A stretch of DNA of 64,000 bases from Lantana camara (GCA_037501455.1 CM074865.1:15136501-15200500), one strand, 5' to 3'. Shown: positions 1 through 33,641, numbered from the stretch's first letter. Notes: generated by a model from the sequence alone, not told the origin. Program-made: numbers and translations.

Positions 1-28
1 TACTAAAATGCTAACATATCTTGCTAAC

Positions 29-458
29 CTTTTGTCTCAAATCGAACAAATCCCATTCCGAGACCGACCCATCAATGCTGGAGGATAACAATCTGCCCAA
101 CGGCCCACCTCTCGGCCCCGACCGACACCACACCAGCGATGACACTCTCGAATTAGGGTCTCCATGTATCGTCTACACATCAAACCCCAAATTAAAAACC
201 TCAAATTTCATAAAAAAAAATTCTTTCAAAAAAAATAATGAAAGGGTCCTTCCAATATAAGACTAAGATACGAAAATAAGAGAGTGGTGTGCGTACGAGC
301 TGACAGTGCCAGCCGACGGAGCCGGGAGAAACGAGCCAAATCTCGAGCGAGCCGTCGGCGCGGGCTGCTGCAACCTGCGCGCCGTCGGCGCTGGTTGCTA
401 GCGCTACGACGGCTGAAGGATTCCAGTCAACTGAGCTGATTTTGTGAACTTTGAGCAT
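29..458 (-). CDS. UTP4: UTP4/POPCORN-like WD40 protein, first two exons (partial, continues past the left edge)
   Basis: The gene is read on the minus strand. Exon 1 is 458-297 (ATG at 458; 54 codons) and exon 2 is 172-29 (48 codons). The intron has donor GT at 296-295 and acceptor AG at 174-173, and phases are consistent. Exon 1 encodes a WD-repeat start with [14 protein letters not shown], then [12 protein letters not shown] and VGWHCQL. Exon 2 gives [13 protein letters not shown] and [15 protein letters not shown]. This order matches the N-terminus of the plant U3 snoRNP protein UTP4/cirhin (POPCORN in Arabidopsis), a beta-propeller protein of the t-UTP complex that acts in the nucleolus in pre-18S rRNA processing. 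A donor follows exon 2 directly, so the remaining WD repeats lie outside the window. No damage is visible in the part seen. Confidence 0.85.
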
Positions 459-582
459 TTCTGTATACTGAAATTTCTCGAAGTTTTTAGGGATTTTGAT
501 CTGGAGTTGTGCGACGGAAGGGGGAAAGTGGCATTAGAAAGGGAAGACGGAGAAATGGGCGAAGATGAGAATTCTTTTTGTG

Positions 583-702
583 TTAGGGTTTAAGCGCAAA
601 CATATGTTACGGGTCGGGTTGAATTTTGTGCTTTTTTGTTTTTTAGTCCGTATAGATTATTGTAGCCCACAACATTTTAATTGGGCCATATAGATATGGG
701 CC
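583..702 (-). promoter_or_regulatory. Telo-box plus site II promoter elements of the UTP4-like gene
   Basis: Reading away from the UTP4 start codon, a telo-box (AAACCCTAA on the minus strand, plus-strand TTAGGGTTT at 583-591) lies 125 bp upstream. Two TGGGCC site II elements follow at 682-687 and 697-702, with a third GGGC core near 664-669. The telo-box plus site II pair is known from plant ribosomal-protein and ribosome-biogenesis promoters, where TCP and telo-box-binding factors act. It therefore fits the predicted nucleolar job of the gene. The motifs are seen directly; their use is inferred. Confidence 0.6.
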
Positions 703-1800
703 TTTATAAATTACAAGAAAACTGAATTTATTGTGTTAATGTTTAAAATTATTGTACATTTTCTTATTTATTTAAATAGTATTTTTATCCTGATAAAATA
801 AAGTTTAGTTTTTAATTTTTTTATTAACATATTAAATTATATATATATATATATACTTTTTTTTTTTTAAACTTAAATATGCATACATCTTCAAAATAAA
901 TTTGGTTAAACTTATGTATGTGATGTGGGAAATAATGAATGGACTGCACCAATATAGCCCGCAAGGTGGGACAAGCAACTCTCCTCTCTTCGAACCCCAC
1001 CATTGTCATCGACAGCCGCTCACTCGAGAACGTCGCAGCCAAAGTGTAAGGCTCGTACGTCGACCAACCTCTACCTCCACTGAGTCATGTAGGCAGCGAG
1101 GAAAAAGAAGCATGTTGTATCAAATATTTTGACCGGCTAAATTTATTGTGCATTGAAACTTATTTTGCATCTTGAACGTATTTGAAAATTCATTAAATAT
1201 GCCTAATTTTACTCTAAACTTGTATTTTTAACATATTTATTAACCATGTTCATTAGAACTTCTTAGACCATTCCGTTCTTAAACTTCTTAGAAACATTCT
1301 TAAGTTAAGAGCGTAGAATAGAACAATGTGCACGCATCATTAGATAGAATATATATCATAATCACCCATTTTCAAGTCTCTCTTCATTTATTTGTAACCA
1401 TCAAGCAAAAATTTTCAAATCTCCCCTCATTCATTTATAACAATCAAGCAAAACTAAGAGTTTATTCAAATATGATAAATCACATTAAATATTTGATTTT
1501 GAGTGAATATAAGTTTTCTTCTCATTTGAAAATTTGAGCTTGAGTGGATACATATCAATTTTCTTTCATTTTAAGTATTTGAAATTAACTAAATACAAAC
1601 CGATTTGATCCAATGTTTTCAAAATTAATATTTTTTAATAAATTTCTATAATTTGAAAATGCAATAATTTAAAATTATATTTAGAAATAAACATAATGTA
1701 TAAAATAAAAATATATACTTATTTTGGAAGGAACGGCTATCAAAATAATTAAATAATTTGTTCTTAACTAACTCCTTTAATTAAGTGTTAATGAACAAAT
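703..1800. other. AT-rich intergenic stretch with one GC-richer patch
   Basis: Mostly AT-rich sequence without recognisable genes. It includes an AT dinucleotide run and a T run near 840-868. A GC-richer patch at about 935-1110 can be read on the minus strand (SMTMVGFEERRVACP) and may be a fragment of a host exon, but I do not recognise it and it has no clear splice borders. Confidence 0.4.
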
Positions 1801-1817
1801 TATTAAGCAATAGTCAA

Positions 1818-1890
1818 CCGTTTAGTTAACCGTACAATGCGCGGTAATATATAACTAGTTTAGTTAACCGTACAATGCACGGTATCCTAT
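1818..1890 (+). repeat. Two tandem Helitron-end-like motifs
   Basis: The sequence TAGTTAACCGTACAATG occurs twice in tandem, about 40 bp apart (near 1821 and 1860). Each copy forms a small imperfect hairpin around ACCG...CGGT. The first is followed by CTAGT at 1855-1859. A short hairpin followed by CTRR and a T is the known 3' terminus of plant Helitrons. No 5' TC end was located, so this may be only a terminal fragment or a related MITE. Confidence 0.35.
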
Positions 1891-2134
1891 GCGCATTAAT
1901 ATAAATAATAGTAATATTACTAACTATAATATTAAAAAAACTTGATAAGTATATAATTTAATTTACACTGTCATGCAAAAGCATAATCTACAAAATAGTC
2001 CAACATATTTCCAAAATATTTTACAAAAGATATTTTCAGAAAGTTTCTTAACAAGAAAAACTACAAATCTACACAGTCAGATATAGATATTACATTTAGC
2101 AAATATTTGAAAAGATCTTGGACTTGAAGATAGA

Positions 2135-2737
2135 TTAGGATGATAGGTTTGTATTGTCGTTTGGAGATTGAACTTGAATCTCATCGAATGTTTCGACAGC
2201 ATCATTAGTAGAACTAACGAAAGTACCTGAAATTAGCAAAGATACAAATAATAAATACATAGATATATAAAGATTTGAATTTAGTTGAAATAGGTAAACA
2301 AATAAGGAGATTATGTATACTTGAGATAAAACATCCCTTATAGATTCTATGATTCTTATATGGACATCCTTTGTTTGTATATTGTTAATAAATGATACAA
2401 TTTTATGTCCAAAAACTGAACTGAGATTTAAGGGCAAAAAATCTATTTAGTGGGATAAATTATAATAGCAGAAGAACAATACCAAACCTTAATACAGTAT
2501 TTTACATATGCAACAAATAAAGAACGATATGCAAGACTCGAAAATTCTCATGAATTAAGTACCACAAATGATCACAGACAATATAATTCAACTGGTTTAG
2601 ACAATAGAAGGAAAGTTCTAAAATGAATTAAAAGAAGAATCCTTGTTTAAAATTTTATAATGCAACCATATCCAATAATATCAGTCTATAATTACCTTGA
2701 GAGCAGTATTCCTGACAATCTGTAATGATAGGTTAAT
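2135..2737 (-). pseudogene. Candidate 3' exons of an unidentified minus-strand gene
   Basis: Three exon-like blocks with good splice borders occur on the minus strand: 2737-2696, 2420-2321 and 2227-2135. The first two join in phase and read coding-like, including HYRLSGILLS and GHKIVSFINNIQTKDV, then HIRIIESIRDVLSQ. The last ends DEIQVQSPNDNTNLSS followed by TAA, but joins only with a one-base phase problem. A further exon-like block with donor at 4275 (FTFSPDPHYKSVHGLEIETQ) lies upstream beyond a hAT-like element. I do not recognise the family. It may be a decayed gene or an unrelated neighbour of the SIN3-like pseudogene. Confidence 0.35.
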
Positions 2738-2796
2738 CTGCAAAACAAGATTATTTAAATTCACGTGATACTTGGAAGCAAAACAATTAGAGGCTA

Positions 2797-3885
2797 AAGG
2801 GGTGTCAAAAATAGACTCGATCCGATAACCCAACATGACCCACCCGTTTAGAAATCAGGTTAGGATTGAGGGTTTTCGGGTTCGGGTCAGACCCGAAAAC
2901 AACCCGGAAGGAGAGAAAAAAAAAAAGGTCGGGCTCGGGTTGACCTGCAAAACATAACAGGTGACCCAATAACCCGAACCCACCCGGCTTAACCTGACTC
3001 ACCTGAAAACTAAATACTATAAAAGGGGAAAAGAACCCTAACCCTATTAATAATTGAAAATTGCTCTTCGCCTAACCCCAACACCCCAGCACCATCTTCT
3101 TCTCTATTTGTTACCACTTTCTCTCTCCTCTCTATCACTCAACATCCCCTTCTCCCAATCGCCTCATCCTCCACCTCCAACGCGGCCTTGATCTTATCAC
3201 CACCATCTCTTCTCCTCATCGTCTCACGGTTCGCCCCTATGACCTCCTCGTCCCCTTCCCTGCCTGCAACGTTGAAGTAGAGAGTGGTGGGATAGAGCCT
3301 CGAAGATTTCAAGATGAGGGCCCTGAGGAAATACAAAGGGAGTCTCTGCGCCATTGTTTGAGACTTGAGAATCCACAAAAATTGCAGCGGTAGACGAGGG
3401 TTTCGCTATGGAAGTAATTGAACTTTTCTTTACAGTTCTGCTCTCATAGTTATAAAGTTGTACGGTATGTGTGGAAGAATTAGGGTTTGAGGGTTTGGTT
3501 GTGGAAGTAATTGAACTTTTGTTTACAGTTTTGCTTCTATAGTTATAAAGTTGTATTTGTATGTGTGGAAGAATTAGGGCTTGAATTCTTGGTTTCACTT
3601 TTCTTGTATGTAGATGGGATTAAATTGTTTAAATCGGATCTCAGCAAGAACCCATGAGAGCCTTCTTTTTTTTTTCAAAATTTGATTGAATTCGGGTCTG
3701 GTTATCGAGTGGGTTCGTGTTATCGGGTGACCTGAAAAAATATCAGGTCAACTCGAACCCAACCCAAAACTTATAACATCAGGTTAGGGTTGGGGGTAAC
3801 GGGTTAAATTTCAGGTCGGGTTGAAATTTTTACTATTATACTCTGATCTCAACGCGATCCGTATCCACACGAATTGACACCCTTA
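2797..3885. mobile_element. hAT-like non-autonomous element, 1089 bp, 8 bp TSD
   Basis: The element begins AAGGGGTGTCAA and ends TTGACACCCTTA, forming short terminal inverted repeats. It is flanked by a perfect 8 bp duplication AGAGGCTA (2789-2796 and 3886-3893), the TSD length of the hAT superfamily. The subterminal regions are rich in CGGGTT/AACCCG words. The interior holds a 93 bp tandem duplication and no transposase. It sits between exon-like blocks of the decayed minus-strand gene. Confidence 0.8.
3411..3592. repeat. 93 bp tandem duplication inside the hAT-like element
   Basis: Two copies, starting GAAGTAATTGAAC at 3411 and 3504, run through GTTATAAAGTTGTA to GGAAGAATTAGGG with only a few differences. 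The duplication lies within the interior of the 2797-3885 element. Confidence 0.75.
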
Positions 3886-4473
3886 AGAGGCTACATGCTT
3901 TCCAATATAGAGACAACATAAAACATAGCTATTAAATGCTTTACAGAATCCCACAATGGTGCCGTTGCCTTTTTTTTTTTTTTTTAATACTTGAATGCCA
4001 CTAATTAAAATTATTCTGCACTTGCTAATCTCTCTTTTAATTTTCATACATACACCCAATAATGAACAACAAAATCAAAAATCCAAGCCACAAAAACAAA
4101 TCTTTTAATAATAATAATAAACACAACAAACAAATATCTCATTTACTTGGAATGAGAAACCATAATTCATGTATCTAGGTATAATGCAGATTCTTTAACC
4201 GTGGAAGTTTTTGTAATTTCTCAAGCACCTTAGGCGAAAATGTCGATGCAATTATCTCTTTATTGATTATTACCTGTGTCTCTATTTCAAGTCCATGGAC
4301 ACTTTTATAATGAGGGTCAGGAGAAAAAGTAAAAAATCGAAACTGCAGTATTTGCGGTCAACCCCCATGAGATTAAAATGTGCATATATGTTTACAACTC
4401 AGTTCACAGTGGAGACTCTCAAAATACTTATAGATGAAAAAGAAAAAGATTTACAACCACTTGAACCAAACAT

Positions 4474-6410
4474 TGTTAGGAATAGTGCCCTAAAAAGCCG
4501 ATTGTATATCCGTTTTGTACTTTTCCTTATTGTGATCACAGACAATCTTTGAATAAAATAACGAATTAAGGCAACACTTCCTTATATGCTCTTGTTTGGT
4601 ATGCGTTTACTTTAGCTGTGCATGTATGAGAACTCCCCTAATACTGATGACTTTAGGACTCTACCATTTAGGTGAAATGGTTCATGAAACGAGCCCTATA
4701 TCACATAAGTCATGATTAGTAAAATACTCCAAGCCGATGAGTCCTACAGACAGTGGGAGTGTCAACCTGACTCCTCTAAGGCTTGCTTGTGGGATCACGC
4801 CCTTAAGAAGGACCACCTTGTTTCATGGAGGTGCAAAGTGTATAGTTGATACGTGCGTGATACATGAGGGTGCTTACTTCCATAAGTAAGTTCACTGAGG
4901 TGCCCCATGTGAGAAGATTCCTAAATGGGAAAGGAAGTTTCTATTTCAGGAAATGGAAACTTCCAGATTAGGAAATATCTCACGAGTCATTGATGTGATT
5001 AATTGATCCTTAGACTTGAGGTTCCATGTCGCTTTATGAGTTAACTCTGTAGTCTTAGGTATAAACTTTAAAGGGTGTCGCCTTAGACAACTGATTCAAG
5101 GCTTATGCTGGGGCTGTACAAGTGATTCATGAAAGTGAATGAGAATCAAGAAAGGACCTACACTTGCATTTGCAAGGTGATATCTTATTGTGTAAGTCAT
5201 TCATATGACATATGGAGTCCTTGGCCAAGGCAGTAGATTAAGACATCAAGAAAAGGGTTTCTTGGATTGAGATCAAATGGATATGAAATGCACTTAGCTT
5301 TAAGACCAGATTATTAGGATTCTGATTATTCCCTTACCCTAGATCTTTGTTGAGAGATAGTAAGTAGGAGGATTGTATCTCACATGAATCAATGACTTAA
5401 AGGTTCTATCGAATCAATACATTCCAATTCAGCTAGGGGTTAAACACCTGTTGTTAGACTATGGTCGTTTAATCTGTGGACTGATTAATTAATTAGTGAA
5501 TTAATTAATTAGGGTCACTGCTAATTGAATTGAGAACCTAGAGGGTCACACACAACAACTTGGTTACATGAGTTAAGGTTTTAAAATGATTAAACGAGTT
5601 AATCGGGCCAAAGAGGTTCCACACGTGAGAAGCACACGTGTGGGGACGTCACGTGCGTGACACGTGTCCTATATGGACACGTGTGCAATGTGCGTGTATA
5701 TTTATTTATGTTTTAAATAATTAATGTGTTAATTATTTAATAGACTTTGGTTTAATTTTGAATTAAAATGAAAGTCATGTTTTGAAGAAATTAATCTATT
5801 TAATTAATTGTGAATTAATTAATTATATAAATAATTTATTTATTTATTAATAAATAAAGTATAATATTATCCAAAAGGGTTTGGATATTTTAGCTCTCTT
5901 AAAAGTTGATTTGAATTAAAATTCAAAGTCAAAGTTTAAAATTACTTGATGATCAAATAATAAGAGAGAGGGACCAAATCCTTAGTCCATAAGGACTAGG
6001 ATCGGCCGCCCCTCTCCTATATATAGTGGAGCTCGAGCTCCCCTTAGGGCTGATCGATTTTCTTTTGGTTCATGTGTTGAACACCATCCTTTCTCCAAGA
6101 TCAAATAAACCCTAGGTCAAGCCTAAACACTAACTAGAGAACTAACATCCTTACTAGTTAGATTGTAGTCAAGTTGGTGGACTATCTCTAGAGAGGTTCA
6201 AGTTAGAAGTTTTGAAGATTTGAGCTTTACCAAGGAGAGGGGATCAAGTCGCGAGAAGAGCGTTCTTGGGTGGCTTGAAACTCTTCAAGAAAGATTATTG
6301 AAAAGTAAGTTTCTAATCTTTACGAATTCGGATTCACGATTGCGAGTTTCGATCCTTTTTGTTGGAAAATTTTTAAATTTCCGCTGCTTTCTGATTCCTG
6401 TTTTCCAACA
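4474..6410 (+). mobile_element. Solo LTR of the Copia family, 1937 bp, TSD AACAT
   Basis: This LTR begins TGTTAGGAATAGTGCCC and ends TTTTCCAACA. It is flanked by a perfect 5 bp duplication AACAT (4469-4473 and 6411-6415). It is collinear with the LTRs at 44350-56016 and contains a CTATATATAG TATA-like box at about 6018. No internal domain is attached, so it arose by LTR-LTR recombination. It interrupts the decayed minus-strand sequence downstream of the last recognised SIN3 exon and provides an unrearranged LTR for comparison. Confidence 0.92.
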
Positions 6411-6643
6411 AACATATATTGGTGGTTGGAAGCCGTTGGGACTCGATGATAGAGCTTCTTCTAAAATTCTTTTCGTTGGCAAAAATGTACATAACTTGTT
6501 TTTACATGCTTAAAAAGCCAACTCCAAGGTGTGTTTTCTGTTATTACTTTTTCATAGACATCCTAAAATTGTTCCATAAAGTAATTCAGAAAAGCATATC
6601 AAAAGAGAAAATATAAGACACGAATAACTCATATTTTAATTAC

Positions 6644-10235
<3,592 letters not shown>

Positions 10236-10239
10236 CTGA

Positions 10240-12270
10240 ACTTGCCCAGATCTTCATTGCCACAAAGTGCATAATCCAAATCAACGTGAGAAATACCCGT
10301 AACAAAAGAAAGTTATTAAAGACACACAATCATCTATATAATACATAGAAAACGAAATCAGCCACTGAGAGAAATGAAAAGCAGCAATGTGGGTTTGTGT
10401 CAATATCCAACTTTATGCAATAAAAGGTTACTCTTCAGCACAACTTGAGCTGCCTAATTACTAAACAATGAGTTTGCCTTTCTTATCTCCATAAACAATC
10501 CAAAATTTCAATTTAACCATATCGATCATCCCAACATGATCCATGCATCTGAGTGATAGTGATGAAGAATCAACTATAATACACTGGAAATCACATTGAA
10601 ATCAAAATAAAAAAGCTCTCAACTTTCACACAACCAACAAGATAACACATGCAACTTAACAATAAGGATACTGTTAACAAAATTGAAAATTAAAGTATGA
10701 CTAATGCGAGATAAATCTCATCGCTCAAAAAATCAATTAATTCTTGGAAACAATCACATCTGTCAACGAAGAGAAATCAAATGGGAAAAAGAAATTACTC
10801 TTCGTCGTGGAGAAGTCGGCGGAAAAAAGAAAGTACAGACGCGCTAGATGAAGAAATTTGTAAAAAAAAAAGGAGAAACGTTGAGGAAAACAAAACGACG
10901 TTGTTTTGTATTGAGGGGAAACAATCACCTACTTCGCATTTAGCGTACAACCGGATGACGAAGATAACGTTTATATATATAGTGTAAAGTGTAATAATTA
11001 TGGTTCATAAGTTAACTATATATACATATATTACATAATCTATTTCTAATTTAAATCCTTTAATAAGTTAACTATATGTATACATATATTACCTAATTTT
11101 TTATAATTTAAATCCTTTAATTTAGTTGCTAAATAACCATTTATATTGATAATTATCCATTTAAACATAACAGTCATGCAATTTTAGCGGAAAATGTCAA
11201 TGTAAAAATAAAAATCCTGTAATTTAATGAACCGACAGTCCGGTCTAGTTTTTTAGGTCAAAAACCGTCGGTTAAACCGACGATTTTGCCGACCCTGAAC
11301 TAGTCTGATTACCACCGGTTTTATGGGTCATTCGAACTGGACCAAGTGTCGGTCACGGGTTGAATCGGTCGGACCAACTGGTTTGGTTTGATTTTGAAAA
11401 TACTAGTTTAATCATGTGAGGCTGCAAATTCTCCTCCTATCCAAGCCTGGTCTTTGCAAATCCTTAGTCCTATCCGGTCCTCTCCATCCCGTCTCTCTTT
11501 GCAAATTCTCCTACTACTTAGACCTTTTTTTTTTTTTTTTCAAATTATCTTCCTAATTCTTAATTATCAAGCCTTTTTTTTTTTTCTTATTCAACGTGCT
11601 ATATTTAAGTTTGAATAAATATAAACGGATTTGACCTGATTAAAAAGGAATATGTATTATAGGATTGAATTTATTTCTTCTAGTCCTTATATACTAACAT
11701 GTTAATTTGGATCATTGGTATGAACCTTGTAATATTTAAATTTATTGTATAATTTTTTTATTTACTGTAATTTGGATCATTGACGTGGACCTTTATAAAG
11801 TTGTAATATTTAAAATATTGTATAAGTTTTTATTTACTGTTATTGACTTAGATGGTATTTTTATCATAACAAAAATGAGAACCATTAATTTCTTTGTATG
11901 ACCCAAGGCATTCTCAGTCTTGCATTAGAGGGTCATCCCCTCAACCTAAAATAATATTCGTGTAAAAGAATAATTTCTTTTAGTTTTTTAATTAGATATT
12001 TCACAATTTATTGTTTAATTTTATGTTTTGTTGACAACTTTTGATTTGAAACTAATCGCAAACTCGTGAGTGTGAAAAAATGGACTACAATTTTTCATAA
12101 GATTATAAAAACAAATATATCAATTAAAACATATCATTAACTAACTAGACTTGTCCAAGTGATTAAATAGTTTTTTTCTCAAATGTAAAGAATGGAATTC
12201 GAATCTATCTAATCATTTAGGCGTGCGTTTAAAAAAAAATACTAATAAATCAAAACATGATAATAGGTAT
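10240..12270. other. Intergenic stretch upstream of the SIN3-like pseudogene
   Basis: No gene is recognised. The first 500 bp may hold former 5' leader and promoter of the SIN3-like copy. A patch at about 11225-11400 is rich in CCGGTT/AACCGG words like those inside the hAT-type element at 36377-37408 and is probably a related relic. T-rich runs occur at 11526-11540 and 11576-11585. Confidence 0.4.
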
Positions 12271-12273
12271 TAC

Positions 12274-12349
12274 TTAAACAAAACCACTTTTTTCAAAACT
12301 TACGCGATCTTTAAACAAAACCACTTTTTTCAAAACTTACGCGATCTTT
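12274..12349. repeat. 37 bp tandem duplication
   Basis: Two near-identical 37 bp units, each containing AAACCACTTTTTTCAAAAC and TTACGCGATCTTTAA, lie head to tail just upstream of a MITE. Confidence 0.8.
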
Positions 12350-12502
12350 AATTACTTCTCTATTCTAATACATTATCTATGTTTTCCATTAACACCAAAT
12401 AACAGTTAATATCATATAGTTTGAAGTATTGAAAATTGAATGTATAATTGTATATTAATCTATATACATGCTACATTTATTTTTATTATCTATATTAAAA
12501 TA

Positions 12503-13011
12503 GGGTTAATTACACAACCCCCGTCCTTTGGGCCTTAGGGCGGGTTGCCTCCATCCTTTCATTTTAGTCGATTTGCCCCCCAATCTTTCAAAATTGTTAC
12601 ACTTAACCCCCTTTTCAACGTTTAAGGTGGAATATTCCGGAAATATTCTGATCAAGTTGAACTTTGACCGTCGATTTCTCCAACGTTACGCCGACTCAAG
12701 AGTCAAAACCACTATGATTCCTTATTCTTTAGTTGTTGGATTTTGATTTTGAGACCACAGTTTTGTTCTTTGTGTCGAGACCTTCGATTTGATTTATAAT
12801 ATTAACACGTGTGAAATCTGATTTGTACAAACTTAGTCTAATAAATCACGCAAAAAAAAAAAAAAAAGAACGGAATATTCCTTAAGATTCCACCGGAAAG
12901 GGGTTAAGTGCAACAATTTTGAAAGGTTAGGGGGCAAATCGCCCAAAATGAAAAGATTGGGACAACCCACCCTAAGACCCAAAAGACAGAGGGGGATTGT
13001 GTAATTAACCC
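12503..13011 (+). mobile_element. Foldback MITE, 509 bp, 9 bp TSD (Mutator-like), family member 1
   Basis: Long imperfect terminal inverted repeats of roughly 110 bp begin GGGTTAATTACACAA and end TTGTGTAATTAACCC. They are flanked by a perfect 9 bp duplication ATTAAAATA (12494-12502 and 13012-13020). A 9 bp TSD with long TIRs is typical of Mutator-like elements. The interior has no transposase and contains TTTTGATTTTGAGACCAC, which recurs in inverse orientation in the element at 43304-43823. Confidence 0.85.
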
Positions 13012-13020
13012 ATTAAAATA

Positions 13021-14200
13021 TATTCTCCTAAGGGTGATATTTACGGAACCAATATAATATTGTGTTCAAATTAATCTGAATTCTCAAATTTTTATTATGT
13101 TCACAACTTTAATATATTGTCAAAATATATGTAGTTATTTACAAGTATTTTCAGACAAAAATATCACTACAAAATAGTATACAAGGCACTGGTTTTATTG
13201 AGAACGTTAGTAAAGACGTTTGCTCCATGCGCACCTTCTTAAACTTTCCTAATAAGTACGCTATATAAGTACAATTATTTTACATTAGCCATTAATTAAT
13301 AATTTAAAATTGATAGGGTGTGCTTTGAGATCTATGTTTATTGGTTTCCTAAATTTCCCTAATTGTTATTTAGATTTCTTAGTAATTTCATGTGTATTTT
13401 TTTTTAAGGATTTCATGTGTATATTAGACTTTTTTTTAAGGATTTTCTATTACAATATTATACCAGTTATGTTTAATATCAACATTTTACTGCAGAATCA
13501 TCTCTATGTCATTAAAAATGATGCATATCTGGGTAAAAAAAAGAGAGATTAAAAGCTCATGATATACGAGTACGGACGTGATATAATATAAATATGACAT
13601 TTTTTTAATAGAATTTTTCAATTGAGAAGTATCTTACACATCACGACACAATATAATAAAATAATATTTTAATAAAAATCCTTACATTTTGCTGAAAGTC
13701 CAATATTCAAATCCTAGTTTCTAGACATTTATATATAGGTATAATTGAAGTACCAACACAAGCTACCAACTTAAGTAAGAAGTATAATGAAACTGTTTAT
13801 AATAATTAAAATATATCTCTATTTTATTTACTGCAAGTATTATATGATTATAAGTAAGAACAATTATACATATACAAATTGTTGCAGAATCAATATATAC
13901 AACCGAAGAAGGGGTGAAACACTTAATATTTTTATTGAAATTAGTTGATTTTTGTAGGTTAAAAAACAACAAAATTATTAATTTTATAAATGTTATGCAC
14001 AAAAATAACAAATTCAACATTGTTAAAGTAATAAAATTCTGTTGTCACCCCTACCAATCAACTTATATAATTGTGTCTTTTAATAAGATAAAATGACCCA
14101 AATGAGATGCACTCTAAGCATTTTCTGATTTCAATTAAGCTAAACAACCTCAAATTTAGATTAATTTGTGACATAAGCAATTCTTATAGAAATTAATGAA
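13021..14200. other. AT-rich intergenic stretch
   Basis: No gene, RNA or clear element was seen. A T-rich motif TTTTTTTTAAGGATTT is repeated near 13400 and 13430. Confidence 0.35.
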
Positions 14201-14214
14201 GGCAATATCTATAT

Positions 14215-15275
14215 ATATATATTATTAAGCACCAGGGTCGATTGTGGTGTCATGGACTCTTGGTCTCTTTCCTCTTTTTATTTTTTTATTTAATAACTTC
14301 CACGTATTTGTAATTTCTTTTTTCTCTCTCATTACTTCTACTATTTTTTTTTCCTTTATTTTTTATATAATTTTTATGTCTTTTTAACTTTTATTTTTAA
14401 TTATTAATATAACGCTATCTTATGCTATTTATTTTTCGTAATTTAGTAATTATATTAAAAATAATTATAAAATATATATCAATCAAAAAATTATTTTAAT
14501 ATATTTTAATAATAATAATTTTTTAATTGCACATGCATCGAATATGCGGAATTACTAATTTTCATTAAAAAAGAGGTGCCGATAGAATTTTTTATTCCCA
14601 ATAGTCTATTTTTACGGGTGGAATCCACCATTAAGTTTTTTATTTTTAATGTAGATTAGCACTATTTATTCCTTGAAAAACACTATTAATTCCTAAAAAT
14701 AGATTATCTCTGTTACATATTTAATTACATTTTAGTGTATTCTTTTATAATTTAAGTGTCAAGTTAGAAAAGAGAACACTTTCCGGTTTTTTTTTTTTTT
14801 TTTTTTTTTCCCTTCTGGGTATATTTCCTTTTTAAAATTTATGTCTTAAAAAATAAGAATGCCTAATATCAAACATAATAATAAAATCAAATATCAAACC
14901 TAATAATAATAATAATAATAATAACTAGCAACTTTGCACATTTTACGTATGTACAAATAAAAAAAATAATTATTATATAAATATATTAAAATTATAAATA
15001 AATGAATAAGTAGTATAAGATAATATTATATTAATAATTATGAAATTTTAAAATATAAATGAAAAGTAATAAAAATTATATAAAAGAGAAAATAAAAAGA
15101 ACACAAGTGATGAGAAAGAAAAGAGAAATAATGAGACAGAAAAGAAGTTAAGAAAACGTCCATAAGACAAAAAGTCGGATGAAAAGAAAAATTAATAAAT
15201 AAATAGAAAAGAAAATATTTTTAGAGTCCATGACACCAAATGAGTCTCTTATTTAATATAATAGTATAGATAATT
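14215..15275. mobile_element. Inverted-repeat (foldback) element of about 1.05 kb
   Basis: GGTGTCATGGACTC near 14246 recurs as its reverse complement near 15220. Homology extends inward for about 340 bp on each side, to TTGCACATGC near 14527 and the matching inverted TTGCACATTTTACG near 14932. The arms are AT-rich and diverged, and the centre (14570-14915) is unique. Neither a TSD nor a transposase is clear, so the superfamily is undetermined; the inner arm ends resemble Helitron-type GCATG...CTAGT motifs. Confidence 0.55.
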
Positions 15276-15401
15276 GTAATTATTTTTTTATTATTGAATA
15301 TTTTTTATGAAAAAGGAAAAAAAAAATGACAAAAAAGAAGCATTTACACAGAAAATAATATCGTGGCATCGTTAAACGTTGGTCGACTGTACAGAAGAAC
15401 A

Positions 15402-15491
15402 ATGGAGTTTAAATGTACGAAGCTCTGCGGCGTCACTGCACTGAATCTCACGTAAAACTCAACTGCTGCCCTGCCACTTGTAAACCCTAAA
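15402..15491 (+). promoter_or_regulatory. ECA3 upstream region: possible 17-residue uORF and telo-box
   Basis: An ATG at 15402 opens a 17-codon ORF ending TAA at 15453-15455 (begins MEFKCTKLCG), about 220 bp before the ECA3 start. A telo-box-like AAACCCTAAA lies close behind, near 15482-15491. If transcription starts before 15402 the short ORF would be an upstream ORF able to damp ECA3 translation. The start site cannot be told from sequence. Confidence 0.3.
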
Positions 15492-15673
15492 CGCTAAACC
15501 CCCTTCTCGTTAATCCCAAAATATTGCTTTAATTTAACGATTCCATTTTCATTTTCTTGTTTTATTGCCCTAGGGAAATCTAATCACAGTAGCGCCACCC
15601 ATTAAGGATATAGATATCAAAGTTTTCAGGAACCTATTGGTTGGTAATAATCTGGAGGAGTATTGGAGAAACG

Positions 15674-33641
<17,968 letters not shown>

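Noticed and set aside
10781..10987. Lys/Arg-rich ORF upstream of the SIN3-like pseudogene
   Set aside because: It runs opposite to the pseudogene, is of purine-rich low complexity and has no homology that I can name.
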